Made by a program: the position numbers and the translations under genes. This document shows, piece after piece, positions 8,817 to 18,077 of a DNA stretch of 64,000 nucleotides. The notes under the pieces were generated by a model. The model did not search any database, had not been told where the DNA came from, and saw only the letters and a list, made by a program, of their open reading frames with translations. Source of the stretch: Actinomadura_C alba. Lineage in GTDB: Bacteria; Actinomycetota; Actinomycetes; Streptosporangiales; Streptosporangiaceae. How positions within the stretch are numbered: the stretch's first letter is position 1; every line of letters begins with the position of its first letter. The stretch spans positions 62,001-126,000 of the forward strand of contig NZ_BAAAOK010000001.1 of assembly GCF_039530285.1 (NCBI RefSeq), written 5' to 3'.

Positions 8817-9758
8817 TCAGCTCATGGCCCTGAGCTGCGGATCGGTCACCCCACCCGGGCAGGCGAACCCACTGATGTCCCACCCGGCGAGACCCGCTCC
8901 GGCCTGGTAGGCGCTCTGGTAGAAGGCGAGGACGGCGGCGCGCGGATCGGACTCGGCCCGCGCGTCGTCGTAGCGGAGCACGGCCAGGTGAGCGCCCCGC
9001 TGCTCGATCCAGCGCGCGGCCGGGGGCAGCAGGGGCTCACGTTCCAGCCCGCCGGGCTCTGGCGCGGTGTAGGAGTAGAACGCCGGCTCGGGGAACGCGT
9101 CGTCGCCGAACCAGAAGCCGGAGCTGATCACCTCGCCGGAGTACGCCTCGCGGGTCACCGGGTCGGCGTCGGGCGGCTGGTCGACCATCTTGCCGGAGAA
9201 TCGGGTGCACGCGATATCGAAGGTGTGCCAGAAATGGTGCACGGGGCTGACCTTGCCCGAATAGTCCGCAGCGAACTCCTCCAGCACCAGGTTGACCTGG
9301 CTCAGCACCTGCCAGTACCGGGTGACCATGGCCGCGTCGTAGGCCGCGTGCTCGGTGTCGTCGGCGAACGGCCGGCCGGAGTCGGGCAGGTCGAACGGCC
9401 GCGGTACGTCCATCTCCACTCGCACGTCCAGTTGCGCCAGCGCCCGCATGACCGCACGGTAGAACGACGCCACCGAGTGGCCCGAGAGCGGGAAGGACAC
9501 CGCCCTGCCGTCGACGGTGGTGACGAGCAGTTGATGGCCGACCAGGTCGAAATCGATCGTGAAGATCGAGTCACCGTCGGCGGACGCCATCGGACGGGTG
9601 GTGAGGCCACGCCCGGTCAGATGGAACGGCACGTTCCACCAGTGGTTGCGCCGGACCCCTGAGGCGAGCCGGATCTTGCCGACGACCTGGGCGAAGCGGT
9701 GCAGCGTGGCCTTGCTGTCCTGCCAATCCGCCAGCGGCATCGCGGGGAACAACTCCAT
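8817..9758 (-). CDS. DUF5996 family protein
   Basis: This is a 313-residue cytoplasmic protein of the DUF5996 family (my recognition from the start MELFPAMPLADWQDSK and the phrase NHWWNVPFHLTGRGLTT). No catalytic function is established for the family that I know. I chose the ATG at 9758 because GAAGGG lies at proper spacing. An ATG five codons earlier (9773) lacks a ribosome site. It appears to be monocistronic, with a terminator hairpin just beyond its stop. The 182-base upstream gap holds its promoter and a small TCAGG-AC-CCTGA inverted repeat at 9786-9797 of unknown meaning. Confidence 0.85.
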   Translation of the reverse strand: MELFPAMPLADWQDSKATLHRFAQVVGKIRLASGVRRNHWWNVPFHLTGRGLTTRPMASADGDSIFTIDFDLVGHQLLVTTVDGRAVSFPLSGHSVASFYRAVMRALAQLDVRVEMDVPRPFDLPDSGRPFADDTEHAAYDAAMVTRYWQVLSQVNLVLEEFAADYSGKVSPVHHFWHTFDIACTRFSGKMVDQPPDADPVTREAYSGEVISSGFWFGDDAFPEPAFYSYTAPEPGGLEREPLLPPAARWIEQRGAHLAVLRYDDARAESDPRAAVLAFYQSAYQAGAGLAGWDISGFACPGGVTDPQLRAMS

Positions 9759-9944
9759 GACATCGCCCTTCATCCGCCGGTCGGCTCAGGACCCTGAACC
9801 GATCGGCTCCACGCTACGCCGGGTCCCGACCGGTCAACGCCACCGGCCACGTCGTGCTCTTGGGTGTGTCGAGAAGGACGGGGACGCCCGCGCGGATCCG
9901 AGCGGCCTGAGGCTGAATCAGGGTCATCTGCCGTGCCCGTCAAC

Positions 9945-9973
9945 ACGTCAGCACGTCAGCACGTCAGCACGTC
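9945..9973. repeat. 8-bp tandem repeat over the stop of a glycosyltransferase gene
   Basis: The unit ACGTCAGC occurs 3.6 times in perfect tandem. The minus-strand stop codon of the glycosyltransferase (9956-9958) lies inside the array. Gain or loss of one unit would alter the last few residues and stop position of that protein. Confidence 0.9.
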
Positions 9974-11080
9974 GAGCATGCCGGCGATGGTGGACGACCA
10001 GGGATAGCGCTCGGCGCGGGCCCGGGTCGCGCGCCGCCGCTGGCCGGCCGGCCGCAGCAGCAGGTCCTGCACGGCGTCGCCGAAGGCGTCCGCGCGCGGT
10101 GCCGCTGCGAGTCCGGCGCCGGGGCCGAGCAGTTCGCGTGCGGCGCCCTGGTCGGTGGTGACCACGGGCGTGCCGCAGGCGAGCGCCTCCAGCACCGCGA
10201 GCCCGAACGACTCGGCCGGGCAGGTGGCCAGGGCCACGTCGGCCCCGGCGAGCAGGCGGGCGACCGCGGCCCGGTCCGGCAGATGTCCGTGAAAGTAAAC
10301 CGGCAGCCCTTCCCGGGTGGCGGCCGAGCGCAACCCCGCGGCCAGCGGTCCGTCGCCGGCCATGTCCAGCCGGACCGGGACGCCACGGCGGCGCAGCTGC
10401 CGCGCCGTGGCCAGGGCGAGGCCGGGCCGCTTCTCCCGGGAGAGCCGGCCCAAGTGCACCAGACGCACGACCCCGTCACCCCGCCCATCCGGACCGTCCC
10501 GGCCGGCGGCCGGCTGGAACGTGTCGAGGTCGACGCCGAGCGGCACCCGGTGCAGCGAAGGCACGGGACCCGGTGAACGCCTCCGCCACAGAGCCCGCTG
10601 GAACTCGGCGGCTGCGAACGCCGACGTCACCACGATCGCGTCGAAGACACCGGCCAGCACCCGGTTCCAGCGGTCGGCGGCCTGTTCCAGCGGCACCCAG
10701 CCGGGCAGGTGCGGAGCGAGGATCGCGTCGAGCCGCTCATGGGAGAACAGCACGGTGCGCACCCCGTGGCGCCGAGCCCACCGGGCGGCGAGCACCAGCG
10801 TCGCCTTGTCGGAGACCTCGATGACATCCGGGCGCAACCGGGCCAGCGCGCACAGCATCGGCCGGGGATCGAGAACGAAACGGTAACCGGGGGCGACCGA
10901 CGCGCCGGGCACCGTCACGATCAGGCCGGACTCGGTCTCGCTCCAGGTGTCCGAGCGACCCGGTACCACCAGGGCCCGGTCATGTCCGGCGGCGACATAG
11001 CCCCGGCCGAGCGCGTCCACGGCGGTGCGCAACCCGCCCGACACGGGACTGTAGAGGTTCGCGAGCTGGACGATTCTCAC
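9956..11080 (-). CDS. Glycosyltransferase family 4 protein
   Basis: This 374-residue GT-B glycosyltransferase (GT4-like) transfers a sugar from an activated nucleotide donor to a lipid or glycan acceptor at the cytoplasmic face. The N-terminal domain opens with the acceptor motif MRIVQLANLYSPVSGGLRTA. The C-terminal donor domain has VRLVHLGRLSREKRPGLAL and the E-x7-E-type segment PAESFGLAVLEALACGTPVV. The GTG start overlaps the stop of the upstream deacetylase gene as GTGA, so the two are coupled. It is the last gene of a three-gene operon. The acceptor is unknown, and a cell-envelope mannoglycolipid is one possibility. Confidence 0.9.
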   Translation of the reverse strand: MRIVQLANLYSPVSGGLRTAVDALGRGYVAAGHDRALVVPGRSDTWSETESGLIVTVPGASVAPGYRFVLDPRPMLCALARLRPDVIEVSDKATLVLAARWARRHGVRTVLFSHERLDAILAPHLPGWVPLEQAADRWNRVLAGVFDAIVVTSAFAAAEFQRALWRRRSPGPVPSLHRVPLGVDLDTFQPAAGRDGPDGRGDGVVRLVHLGRLSREKRPGLALATARQLRRRGVPVRLDMAGDGPLAAGLRSAATREGLPVYFHGHLPDRAAVARLLAGADVALATCPAESFGLAVLEALACGTPVVTTDQGAARELLGPGAGLAAAPRADAFGDAVQDLLLRPAGQRRRATRARAERYPWSSTIAGMLDVLTC

Positions 11081-11850
11081 GTCGTCGTCATGAGCGTCTC
11101 GTAGGTCACCGGCCGGCCGCCGGCGGCCAGCGCGAGGTCGATCGCCGTCAGCGTGGCCGTGCGCAGCCCGGGCCGGGCGAGGTCGGCCGGGTGCAGCGCG
11201 ATGCGGAAGGGAACGCGGGACCGGGCGAACGCACGGGCGGCGGTCGTCATCAGGCGGGCTCCGGCACGCTCGGCGGCGCCTCCGTCCGGGCGGTGCGACA
11301 GGACCGGCATGCGACGCGACGAGGCGCCGGTCAGGTCGTGCACGGCGAGGTGGCTGGTCCAGTAGCGGAAGCCGACGTCGACGAGCGCCCTGCGGGTGCC
11401 CGGGGAGGCGAGCCAGCCGGGCGGGGTGAAGCCCACGACGCCGATGTCGACCTCGGCGAGCGACTCCAGCCCCGCGCGCAGCAGGTCCCGGGCCTCGGTC
11501 TCGGTCAGCGACCAGAACTCCGTGGCCGTGCGGGACACCATCCGGCCCATGCCCCGCCGCCAGCGCGCCCCGCCCGTCCCCGGCCCGTGCCGGAACCCGT
11601 GGAGCGCCGGCTCGTGCCCCTGCCTCGCGGATTCGTGCAGGAACCTCACCATGCCGGGATCCTCGGCGAGGGGGACGGCGTTGCCGAACGGCCCCGGTAT
11701 CACCAGGAGCGTCGCCGGTACCGCCAGCCGCTCCAGGTCGCGGAGCCAGGAGGCGGTCTCGACCGAGGTCGCCGGGGCGACGTCATGCACCGAGACCACG
11801 AAGGGAAAGCCCTTGCACCGCCGGTCGGCGCGAGATCCCGCCGGCCTCAT
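11077..11850 (-). CDS. DUF2334 polysaccharide-deacetylase-like protein
   Basis: This 257-residue protein has the polysaccharide-deacetylase (NodB-like, DUF2334) fold. FPFVVSVHDVAPATS carries the putative metal-binding His-Asp, and HEPALHGFRH gives further candidate metal ligands. The ATG at 11850 is chosen because it forms an ATGA overlap with the stop of the preceding glycosyltransferase. It has no signal peptide. It lies between two GT4 genes and is coupled to both. It may therefore deacetylate or hydrolyse an intermediate of the same glycoconjugate. The substrate is an inference. Confidence 0.85.
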   Translation of the reverse strand: MRPAGSRADRRCKGFPFVVSVHDVAPATSVETASWLRDLERLAVPATLLVIPGPFGNAVPLAEDPGMVRFLHESARQGHEPALHGFRHGPGTGGARWRRGMGRMVSRTATEFWSLTETEARDLLRAGLESLAEVDIGVVGFTPPGWLASPGTRRALVDVGFRYWTSHLAVHDLTGASSRRMPVLSHRPDGGAAERAGARLMTTAARAFARSRVPFRIALHPADLARPGLRTATLTAIDLALAAGGRPVTYETLMTTT

Positions 11851-12965
11851 GCCGCCCACCGCGTGGACGTGCCATGGCGGACCTCGTCATAGTGGCCGAT
11901 CAGCTCGTCGCAGATCGTGCTCCAGTCGCGTCCGTGGACCGACGAGCGCGCGTTGTCGCCCATCTGTCTCCGTAGCGCCGGGTCGGCGACCAGGGTCGCC
12001 ACGGCGGCGCGCAGTGCGGCCGGGTCGTTCGGCGGGTAGAGCAGGCCGTTGTGACCGGGCCGGACCAGGTCGAGCGGTCCGCCCGCGGCGGGCGCCACGA
12101 CGGGCACCCCCGCCGCCAGCCCCTCCTGCACCGCCTGGCAGAACGTCTCGTCCGCGCCCGTGTGGACGAAGACGTCGAGCGACGCGACGAGCTCCGACAA
12201 CTCGCTCCCGGTGCGGAATCCGGTGAAGACCGCGTCGGGCAGGGATCTGCGCAGCCGCCGCTCGGCCGGGCCGTCCCCGACGACGACGAGCCGCACCCCG
12301 GGCAGCCCGGTCAGGTGGGAGAGCATCCACGGGCGCTTCTCGGCCGCCAGCCGGCCGACATAGCCCACCAGCACCTCGCCGCCCGGGGCCAGCCGGGCTC
12401 GCAGCTCGGCCGACCGGTGCCGCGGGTGGAATCGCTGGTCGTCCACGCCGCGGGCCCACAACCTCAGCCGTGGGAAGGCGCGCCGCCGCAGCTCCTCCAG
12501 CGTGGGCGACGACGGCACGAGCGTACGGTCGGCCTTCTCGTGGATGTGCCGCAGCCAAGCCCACACGACCGGATCGACGCCGCGCAGGCCGTAGCGTGCG
12601 GCGAAACCGGCCAGGTCGGTCTGGAACACCGCGACGGTCGGCACGTCCAACCGGCGGGCGGCCGCGATGCCGGAGGCGCCCAGCATCAGCGGAGAGGCGA
12701 GATGAACGACGTCGGGTCCGAAATCGCGCAGCACCGACGACACCTGGCGTGTGGGCAGGCCGACGACGAACGAACGGTAGAACGGCAGGACCACTCCCGG
12801 GGTGGACCGCACCGGGTGACCGGCGTGGTCGCCCGGGCCGGGTCCGGGGGCGACGACCAGTACCTCGTGTCCGCGGCCGGAGAGATGCTCCAGCACGCGG
12901 CAGACCGAGTTGGTCACCCCGTTCATTCGAGGCAGGAAGGACTCGGTGACGATGGCTACCTTCAC
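11847..12965 (-). CDS. Glycosyltransferase family 4, MgtA-like mannosyltransferase
   Basis: This is a 372-residue GT4 enzyme. The N-terminus KVAIVTESFLPRMNGVTNSV and the segment VHLASPLMLGASGIAAARR closely match actinobacterial GDP-mannose-dependent alpha-mannosyltransferases of the MgtA/PimB type. The donor domain has LVGYVGRLAAEKRPWML and GADETFCQAVQEGLAAGVPVV. I chose the GTG at 12965 because homology starts there. It has no clear purine-rich ribosome site, and longer starts to 13043 encode unrelated sequence. It is the first gene of the coupled glycosyltransferase-deacetylase operon. Sugar and acceptor specificity are inferred from family resemblance. Confidence 0.9.
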   Translation of the reverse strand: MKVAIVTESFLPRMNGVTNSVCRVLEHLSGRGHEVLVVAPGPGPGDHAGHPVRSTPGVVLPFYRSFVVGLPTRQVSSVLRDFGPDVVHLASPLMLGASGIAAARRLDVPTVAVFQTDLAGFAARYGLRGVDPVVWAWLRHIHEKADRTLVPSSPTLEELRRRAFPRLRLWARGVDDQRFHPRHRSAELRARLAPGGEVLVGYVGRLAAEKRPWMLSHLTGLPGVRLVVVGDGPAERRLRRSLPDAVFTGFRTGSELSELVASLDVFVHTGADETFCQAVQEGLAAGVPVVAPAAGGPLDLVRPGHNGLLYPPNDPAALRAAVATLVADPALRRQMGDNARSSVHGRDWSTICDELIGHYDEVRHGTSTRWAA

Positions 12966-13100
12966 GGCCGCGAGCGTGACGCCGCTACGCGACCACCCGA
13001 CCGCCGTCCGGTACCACTTCGGGAAACATCCAGCGAACGTCACCGTCCACGTGGTCCGCCCACCTGTTCACCGCGTCCGATGCGACGGCGAAGGCGCTGC

Positions 13101-14030
13101 TCAGACCAGGGCCGCGTCGGCCAGGTATTCGCCGACCCGGGCGATCTCATCCGCGTCGAGCGGAATCTGCGGCAGCGCGGTCGTCGGGTGGTCGATGATG
13201 CCGCGCAGGTGGAGCGCCGCCTTGAACGCGCCCAGCGCCGAGGAGCCGCGGCCCATGTGCGGCCCGCCGACGTGCACGAGGCCGAACAGCCGGAGCAGCC
13301 GTTCCTGCTCCGTCCGAGCGGCCGCCCAGTCTCCCTTCAACGCCGCGCGGAACAGCCGCACATAGCCGTGCGGGTCCACATTGCCCAGCCCTGGCACGAC
13401 GCCGTCGGCGCCCATCCACAGTGCGGAGTCGACGGTCAGCTCCGAGCCGGTCAGCACGGAGAACGACGGGAGGTCGCGGTCGCGGCGGCCGAGGATCACC
13501 TCGCGGAACCCGGCCTCGTCGCCGCTCGAGTCCTTGAGCCCGGCGAGCACTCCCTCGGCGGCCAGCTCCAGCAGCAGGTCGGCGCCCAGCTTGTTGTGCA
13601 CGGAGACCGGCAGGTCGTAGGCGTACAACGGGATTCCCGCCTGCGCCGCGATCGTACGGAAGTGGATCGCGATCTCGGTGGGATGGGTGCGCGTGTAGAA
13701 GGGCGCGGTGGCGACGATGCCGTCGGCTCCGGCCTCGACCGCCACCCGCACATGGTCGAGCACCCGCGGCGCGGTCATGTCGATCACGCCGGCCAGCACC
13801 GGGACCTGTCCGGCGACGTGACCGAGCACGGTGTCAAGCACGACCTTGCGGTGCGCGTCGGGCAGGAAGGCCACCTCTGACGAGGAGCCGAGGATGAACA
13901 GCCCGTCGACCCCACCGTCCAGCAGATGATCCAGCAGCCGCGTCAGTGAAGCGGTGTCGACCTCGAACTCGGGGGTGAGAGGTGTGCACACCGGGGGGAT
14001 GACGCCGGACATCGCGGTGGTGCTGGTCAT
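13101..14030 (-). CDS. DapA/NanA-family aldolase, probable N-acetylneuraminate lyase
   Basis: This is a 309-residue TIM-barrel class I aldolase of the dihydrodipicolinate synthase/N-acetylneuraminate lyase superfamily. The Schiff-base Lys166 lies in GLKDSSGDEAG. The conserved Tyr138 lies in AYDLP, and the 28-residue spacing between them is the same as in DapA and NanA. The substrate loop reads GSSSEVAF, not canonical GTTGE/GSTGE, so it is unlikely to be a housekeeping DapA. The ATG overlaps the transporter ATPase stop as ATGA, making it the last gene of the sialic-acid-type transporter operon. Cleaving N-acetylneuraminate to N-acetylmannosamine and pyruvate is the contextual prediction. Another 2-keto-3-deoxy sugar acid is possible. 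Confidence 0.8.
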   Translation of the reverse strand: MTSTTAMSGVIPPVCTPLTPEFEVDTASLTRLLDHLLDGGVDGLFILGSSSEVAFLPDAHRKVVLDTVLGHVAGQVPVLAGVIDMTAPRVLDHVRVAVEAGADGIVATAPFYTRTHPTEIAIHFRTIAAQAGIPLYAYDLPVSVHNKLGADLLLELAAEGVLAGLKDSSGDEAGFREVILGRRDRDLPSFSVLTGSELTVDSALWMGADGVVPGLGNVDPHGYVRLFRAALKGDWAAARTEQERLLRLFGLVHVGGPHMGRGSSALGAFKAALHLRGIIDHPTTALPQIPLDADEIARVGEYLADAALV

Positions 14031-15052
14031 TGACGCTCCTGAGCTTGGCTGATCAGTTCGACGTCGGTAACACCGTCGAGGACCGGGTGATGGCATCGGA
14101 AAAGGTGGTCTTCGCCCTCGCTCCGCGCCGCCGGCATCTCTTCGGCGCAGAGGTCGTCGGCCTTCCAGCACCGCGTGCGGAAGGGGCAGCCGCTCGGCGG
14201 CCGGGTCGCGGACGGCACCGGCCCCGTGAGCGGGATCGGATCGACCGGGGAGAGCAGGCCGGGCGTGGCCGAGAAGAGCGCGCGGGTGTACGGGTGACGG
14301 GCCCGGGCGGGCACCGCCTCGGCCTGGGTCTGCTCCACGATCCGCCCGAGGTACATCGTCACGACCCGGTCGCTCATCCGGCGTACGGTCTGGATGTCGT
14401 GCGAGACGAACACCATGGCGAGACCGAGCTGCTCCTTCAGGTCGAGCAGCAGGTTGAGGATCTGCGCACGGACGGAGACGTCCAGCGCGCTCGTCGGCTC
14501 GTCGGCGATCAGCAGCCTCGGTCGCAGCGCCAGCGCCCGGCCGATCGCGACGCGCTGGCGCTGGCCGCCGGAGACCTGGCCGGGCAGCAGGTCGGCCACG
14601 CTCGCGGGAAGCCCCACGAGACCGAGCAGCTCGCGGACGCGCTCCTCGCGCTCGCGCACGGTGCCGACAGCGTGCACGTCGAGCGGGTCGCGCAGCACCT
14701 GCCGGATGGGCAGACGGCGGTTGAGCGCCGTGGACGGATCCTGGAAGACCATGCCGGTGCTCGACCCGATCGCCCTCCGGCGCGCGGAGTTCGACATCGA
14801 CCAGATGTCCTGACCGCCGAAGGAGACCGTGCCCGAGGTGGGTTTCTGCAGCCCGACCAGGACCTTCGCGAGTGTGGATTTGCCGCAGCCGGACTCCCCC
14901 ACGACTCCGACGGTCTCCCCCGAGCCGATGCTCAGATCCGCACCTGTGAGCGCGTAGACGCGGTCCCGGGTGAAGAGGCCGCCGGAGCGCGCCTTGTGCA
15001 CCACATGGACGCCGGCGAGTTCGGCGAGGTTCTGGGCGGCCTGCGCGGTCAT
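14027..15052 (-). CDS. Dpp/Opp-type ABC transporter ATPase (second ATPase)
   Basis: This is a 341-residue ATPase of the oligopeptide class. It has Walker A GESGCGKST, signature VSGGQRQRVAIGRAL, Walker B LLIADEPTSALD and the switch His in VFVSHDIQTV. The C-terminal oligo_HPY domain has the usual Cys-rich element (CPFRTRCWKADDLC). The ATG at 15052 overlaps the upstream stop as ATGA. It pairs with the ATPase half of the fused protein encoded just upstream to power import of the ligand bound by the lipoprotein at 18078-19694. Confidence 0.93.
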   Translation of the reverse strand: MTAQAAQNLAELAGVHVVHKARSGGLFTRDRVYALTGADLSIGSGETVGVVGESGCGKSTLAKVLVGLQKPTSGTVSFGGQDIWSMSNSARRRAIGSSTGMVFQDPSTALNRRLPIRQVLRDPLDVHAVGTVREREERVRELLGLVGLPASVADLLPGQVSGGQRQRVAIGRALALRPRLLIADEPTSALDVSVRAQILNLLLDLKEQLGLAMVFVSHDIQTVRRMSDRVVTMYLGRIVEQTQAEAVPARARHPYTRALFSATPGLLSPVDPIPLTGPVPSATRPPSGCPFRTRCWKADDLCAEEMPAARSEGEDHLFRCHHPVLDGVTDVELISQAQERQ

Positions 15053-17040
15053 CGTGCCTCCGCGGAATCGGCCGGCGCGGAACCCGCGCCGGCGGCGGAT
15101 GTGGGGGCCGAGACGTCGAGCGCCGGATGGTGACAGGCCACCGAATGGTGGCGCCCCCGGCCTTCCAGGCGAGGCGTCTCCGTCCGGCAGATCTCCGTCA
15201 CCATCGGGCACCGGTCGGCGAAGCGGCAGCCGCTCGGGAAGTCGGCCGGGGAGGGCACCACGCCACGGATCTGGGTGAGGCGCTCCGCGCCGGACTCCAG
15301 CGACAGCACCGAGCCCAGCAGGCCGCGCGCGTAGTGGTGCGCGGGCTCGCCGACCAGGGTGGCGGTCACGCCGGTCTCGACGATCTGGCCTCCGTACATC
15401 ACCGCGACCCGGTCGGTCACGTCCGCGACCAGGGCCAGGTCGTGCGAGACGAGAATCAGCGCGAAGTCCAGCTCCGCACGCAGCCGCAGCAGCAACTGGA
15501 TCACCTGCGCCTGCACGGTCACGTCCAACGCCGTCGTCGGCTCGTCCGCCACGATCAGCTTGGGGTCGCGGGACAGGGCCATCGCGATCAGCACCCGCTG
15601 CCGCTGTCCCCCGGACAGTTCGTGCGGATAGGACGACAGAGTACGCGCGGGGTCGAGGCCGACCAGCTCCAGCAGTTCGACCGGAGTACGTCGGCCCCCG
15701 CGCCGGACCACCTGCTTGAGCTGGGCCTTGATCGTCATGGCGGGGTTGAGCGACGACAGCGCGTCCTGGTAGATCATCGCCATGTCGTGGCCGAGCAGCC
15801 GCCGCCGCGCGGACGGGCTGAGGGCCAGCAGGTCCTTGTGGTCGAAACGGATCTGGCCGCGTACACGCGCCCCACGTGGCTGCAGGCCCATGATGGTCAG
15901 GGCGGTCAGCGACTTGCCACAGCCGGACTCGCCAACGAGGCCGAGCACCTCCCCGGGCCGGACCTCGAAGGAGATCCCGTCGACGACGTCCACGCCGTTG
16001 TGGTGCTCCGCGAAGCCGATGGCGAGGTTCTCCACCTGCAGGATCGGCTCGCCCTGCGGCAGCGGCCGGGCCCGCTCGGCCAGGCGCCCCGCGGCCTCGG
16101 TGAGGCCGGTCAACTCGACGATCTCGCCAGAGCCGGGAGTCGCCCGCTCGAGGGCGTCGGCGTCGACCGCCTTCTTGGCGGTGTCCGTCCGCTGCGCCGG
16201 AGCGGCCCAGGCGTCGGAGATCCCCTCGGCGAAGATGTTGAGCGAGAGCACCGTGATCAAGATCAGCAGCCCGGGGAAGACGGTGGCCCACCAGCCGCCC
16301 AGCAGCACCATGTTGCGGCCGTCGGCGATCACGCTGCCCCAGGAGGGGTCCGGCGGGCGGACGCCCGCGCCGATGAACGACAGCGACGCCTCGAAGACGA
16401 TCGCGTCGGCGACCATCACCGTGCAGAACACCAGGACCGGCGCGGCGCAGTTGATCGCGACGTGCTTGACCAGGATGTGCGGCGCGCGCGCCCCGATCAC
16501 CCGCTCGGCCGCCACGTAGTCCTCTCCGTACTGCGCGAGCACGTTCGCCCGTACCACCCGGGCGAAGGACGGCATGTAGAGGAAGGCGATCGCCAGCACC
16601 AGCACGGGGATGCTGCCCCCGAAGACCGCGACCAGCACCGCGGCGAGCGCGATCCCCGGGAACGCCATGATGACGTCGAGGGTGCGCATGATCGCCTCGT
16701 CGACCGACTTGCGGGAGGTCGCGGCGACGGCACCGAACAGAGCGCCGACCAGGAGCGCGATCGCCGTCGCACCGAGGCCGATGATCAGCGACCACCGCGC
16801 GCCGTAGAGCAGCCGGGTGAAGATGTCGCGGTTGCCGCTGTCCAGGCCCATCCAGTGGGACGAACTGGGCCCGCCCCCCGCAGCCTCCTGCACATACGGG
16901 GAGTGCGGAGCCAGCACCGAGGCGAAGACGGCGGCGAGGACGATCGCCACCACGACGCCCAGCGCGACCCACGAGGACGGGCCGAGCCGCCGGAAGCCGA
17001 TGCCCGCCTGGGACAGTCTCTGCGTGAGTCCGCTACGCAT
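15049..17040 (-). CDS. Fused ABC permease-ATPase (DppC-DppD type)
   Basis: This is a single 663-residue protein joining two normally separate subunits. Residues 1 to about 300 are a DppC-like permease with multiple membrane segments and the coupling EAA motif around YVAAERVIGARAPHI. After a linker, residues from about 345 form a complete ATPase with GESGCGKSLTALT, the signature ELSGGQRQRV, Walker B LIVADEPTTALD and a C-terminal oligo_HPY Cys cluster (CRFADRCPMVTEIC). The ATG at 17040 gives a TGATG overlap with the upstream permease stop. The reading frame is continuous with good codon use, so the fusion looks genuine. The same subunit order is known for the SatABCD sialic-acid importer (SatC being permease plus ATPase). 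This supports, but does not prove, sialic acid as ligand. Confidence 0.9.
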   Translation of the reverse strand: MRSGLTQRLSQAGIGFRRLGPSSWVALGVVVAIVLAAVFASVLAPHSPYVQEAAGGGPSSSHWMGLDSGNRDIFTRLLYGARWSLIIGLGATAIALLVGALFGAVAATSRKSVDEAIMRTLDVIMAFPGIALAAVLVAVFGGSIPVLVLAIAFLYMPSFARVVRANVLAQYGEDYVAAERVIGARAPHILVKHVAINCAAPVLVFCTVMVADAIVFEASLSFIGAGVRPPDPSWGSVIADGRNMVLLGGWWATVFPGLLILITVLSLNIFAEGISDAWAAPAQRTDTAKKAVDADALERATPGSGEIVELTGLTEAAGRLAERARPLPQGEPILQVENLAIGFAEHHNGVDVVDGISFEVRPGEVLGLVGESGCGKSLTALTIMGLQPRGARVRGQIRFDHKDLLALSPSARRRLLGHDMAMIYQDALSSLNPAMTIKAQLKQVVRRGGRRTPVELLELVGLDPARTLSSYPHELSGGQRQRVLIAMALSRDPKLIVADEPTTALDVTVQAQVIQLLLRLRAELDFALILVSHDLALVADVTDRVAVMYGGQIVETGVTATLVGEPAHHYARGLLGSVLSLESGAERLTQIRGVVPSPADFPSGCRFADRCPMVTEICRTETPRLEGRGRHHSVACHHPALDVSAPTSAAGAGSAPADSAEAR

Positions 17041-17999
17041 CACGCGGCGCTCCTGAGTCGGGGGTTGACCAGCAGATAGAGGATGTCCACGACGAGGTTC
17101 ACCACGACGAAGCCGGTCGCGATGGTGAGCACCACGCCCTGGACAACGGCGGGATCGCCGTCGCGCACCGCGTTGATCATGAGCTGGCCCATGCCGGGCA
17201 GCGAGTAGATGGTCTCGATGACCACCGCGCCGCCGAGCAGATAGCCGACCCGCAGGCCCAGCACGGTCAGTGGGTTGATCAGCGCGTTGCGCAGCACGTT
17301 GCGCCCTACCACGACGATCGGCGGCAGGCCGCTGCCGATCGCGGTGCGCACGTAGTCCTTGTCGAGCTCCTCGACCATCGAAGTACGGATGATCCGGGTG
17401 AGATAGGCGGCGACGGGCAGTGACAGCGACAGCGCCGGCAGCGTCAGCGATCGGAGCCAGCCGCTGAGAGAGTCCGCAGGGTTGATGTAGCCGCTGGTCG
17501 GGAACCAGCCGCGGCCGACCGCCAGCCACTGGATCATCAACAGCGCGATCCAGAACGCGGGCGCCGCGACGCCGATCAGCGACACCATCCGGATCAGCTG
17601 ATCCGGCCAGCGATCCCGGAAGATCGCCGCGGTGACGCCGAAGATGAGGCCCAGCACCACGGCGATGATCACGCCGAACAGGGTCAGCTGCAGCGTCAGC
17701 GGCATCGCGGTGAGCACCGAGTCGAGCACGGGCGCCTTGGTGAGCACGCTGGTGCCCATGTCACCATGGAGCAGATCGCCGACGAAGTGCGCGTAGCGCA
17801 AGGGGAGCGGATCGAGCAGGCCGTTCTCCAACTGGAACTGGCGGATCTGCTCCCGGGTCGGATTGGCGCCCTGGAAGTAGGCGTACTCCGGCTTGTTGTC
17901 GGAGAACCGCATGACGATGAAGACGAGCAGAATGACGCCCAGCAACAGCGGGATCAGGATGAGTACACGGCGCACCAGCATTCTGGCGATCGCTGCCAC
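17040..17999 (-). CDS. Dpp-type ABC transporter permease (DppB type)
   Basis: This is a 319-residue permease with about six membrane segments, including LILIPLLLGVILLVFIVMRF. The GTG at 17999 is preceded by an excellent AGGAGG site at about seven bases. The DppB-typical N-terminal extracellular loop (PTREQIRQFQLENGL) and the segment YLLGGAVVIETIYSLPGMG are present. It sits between the binding protein and the fused permease-ATPase in one operon. The ligand is inferred from neighbours to be a sialic-acid-like sugar and not a peptide. Confidence 0.93.
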   Translation of the reverse strand: MAAIARMLVRRVLILIPLLLGVILLVFIVMRFSDNKPEYAYFQGANPTREQIRQFQLENGLLDPLPLRYAHFVGDLLHGDMGTSVLTKAPVLDSVLTAMPLTLQLTLFGVIIAVVLGLIFGVTAAIFRDRWPDQLIRMVSLIGVAAPAFWIALLMIQWLAVGRGWFPTSGYINPADSLSGWLRSLTLPALSLSLPVAAYLTRIIRTSMVEELDKDYVRTAIGSGLPPIVVVGRNVLRNALINPLTVLGLRVGYLLGGAVVIETIYSLPGMGQLMINAVRDGDPAVVQGVVLTIATGFVVVNLVVDILYLLVNPRLRSAA

Positions 18000-18077
18000 G
18001 GGGTGCCTCCTGGGTGAGTCGGGTCCAGAGATGGGCCGGAGCGGCGCCAGGTCGTGGCCTGGCGCCGCGAGCGTGGA

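Noticed and set aside
13101..14030. Housekeeping dihydrodipicolinate synthase for lysine synthesis
   Set aside because: The GTTGE-type loop is replaced by GSSSEV and the gene is coupled to an importer operon beside sialidases, so a catabolic aldolase is more likely.
15049..17040. Fused permease-ATPase as a sequencing or assembly artefact
   Set aside because: The frame is continuous, the linker is long and plausible, both domains are complete, and the same fusion type is known in Sat/Dpp-like systems.
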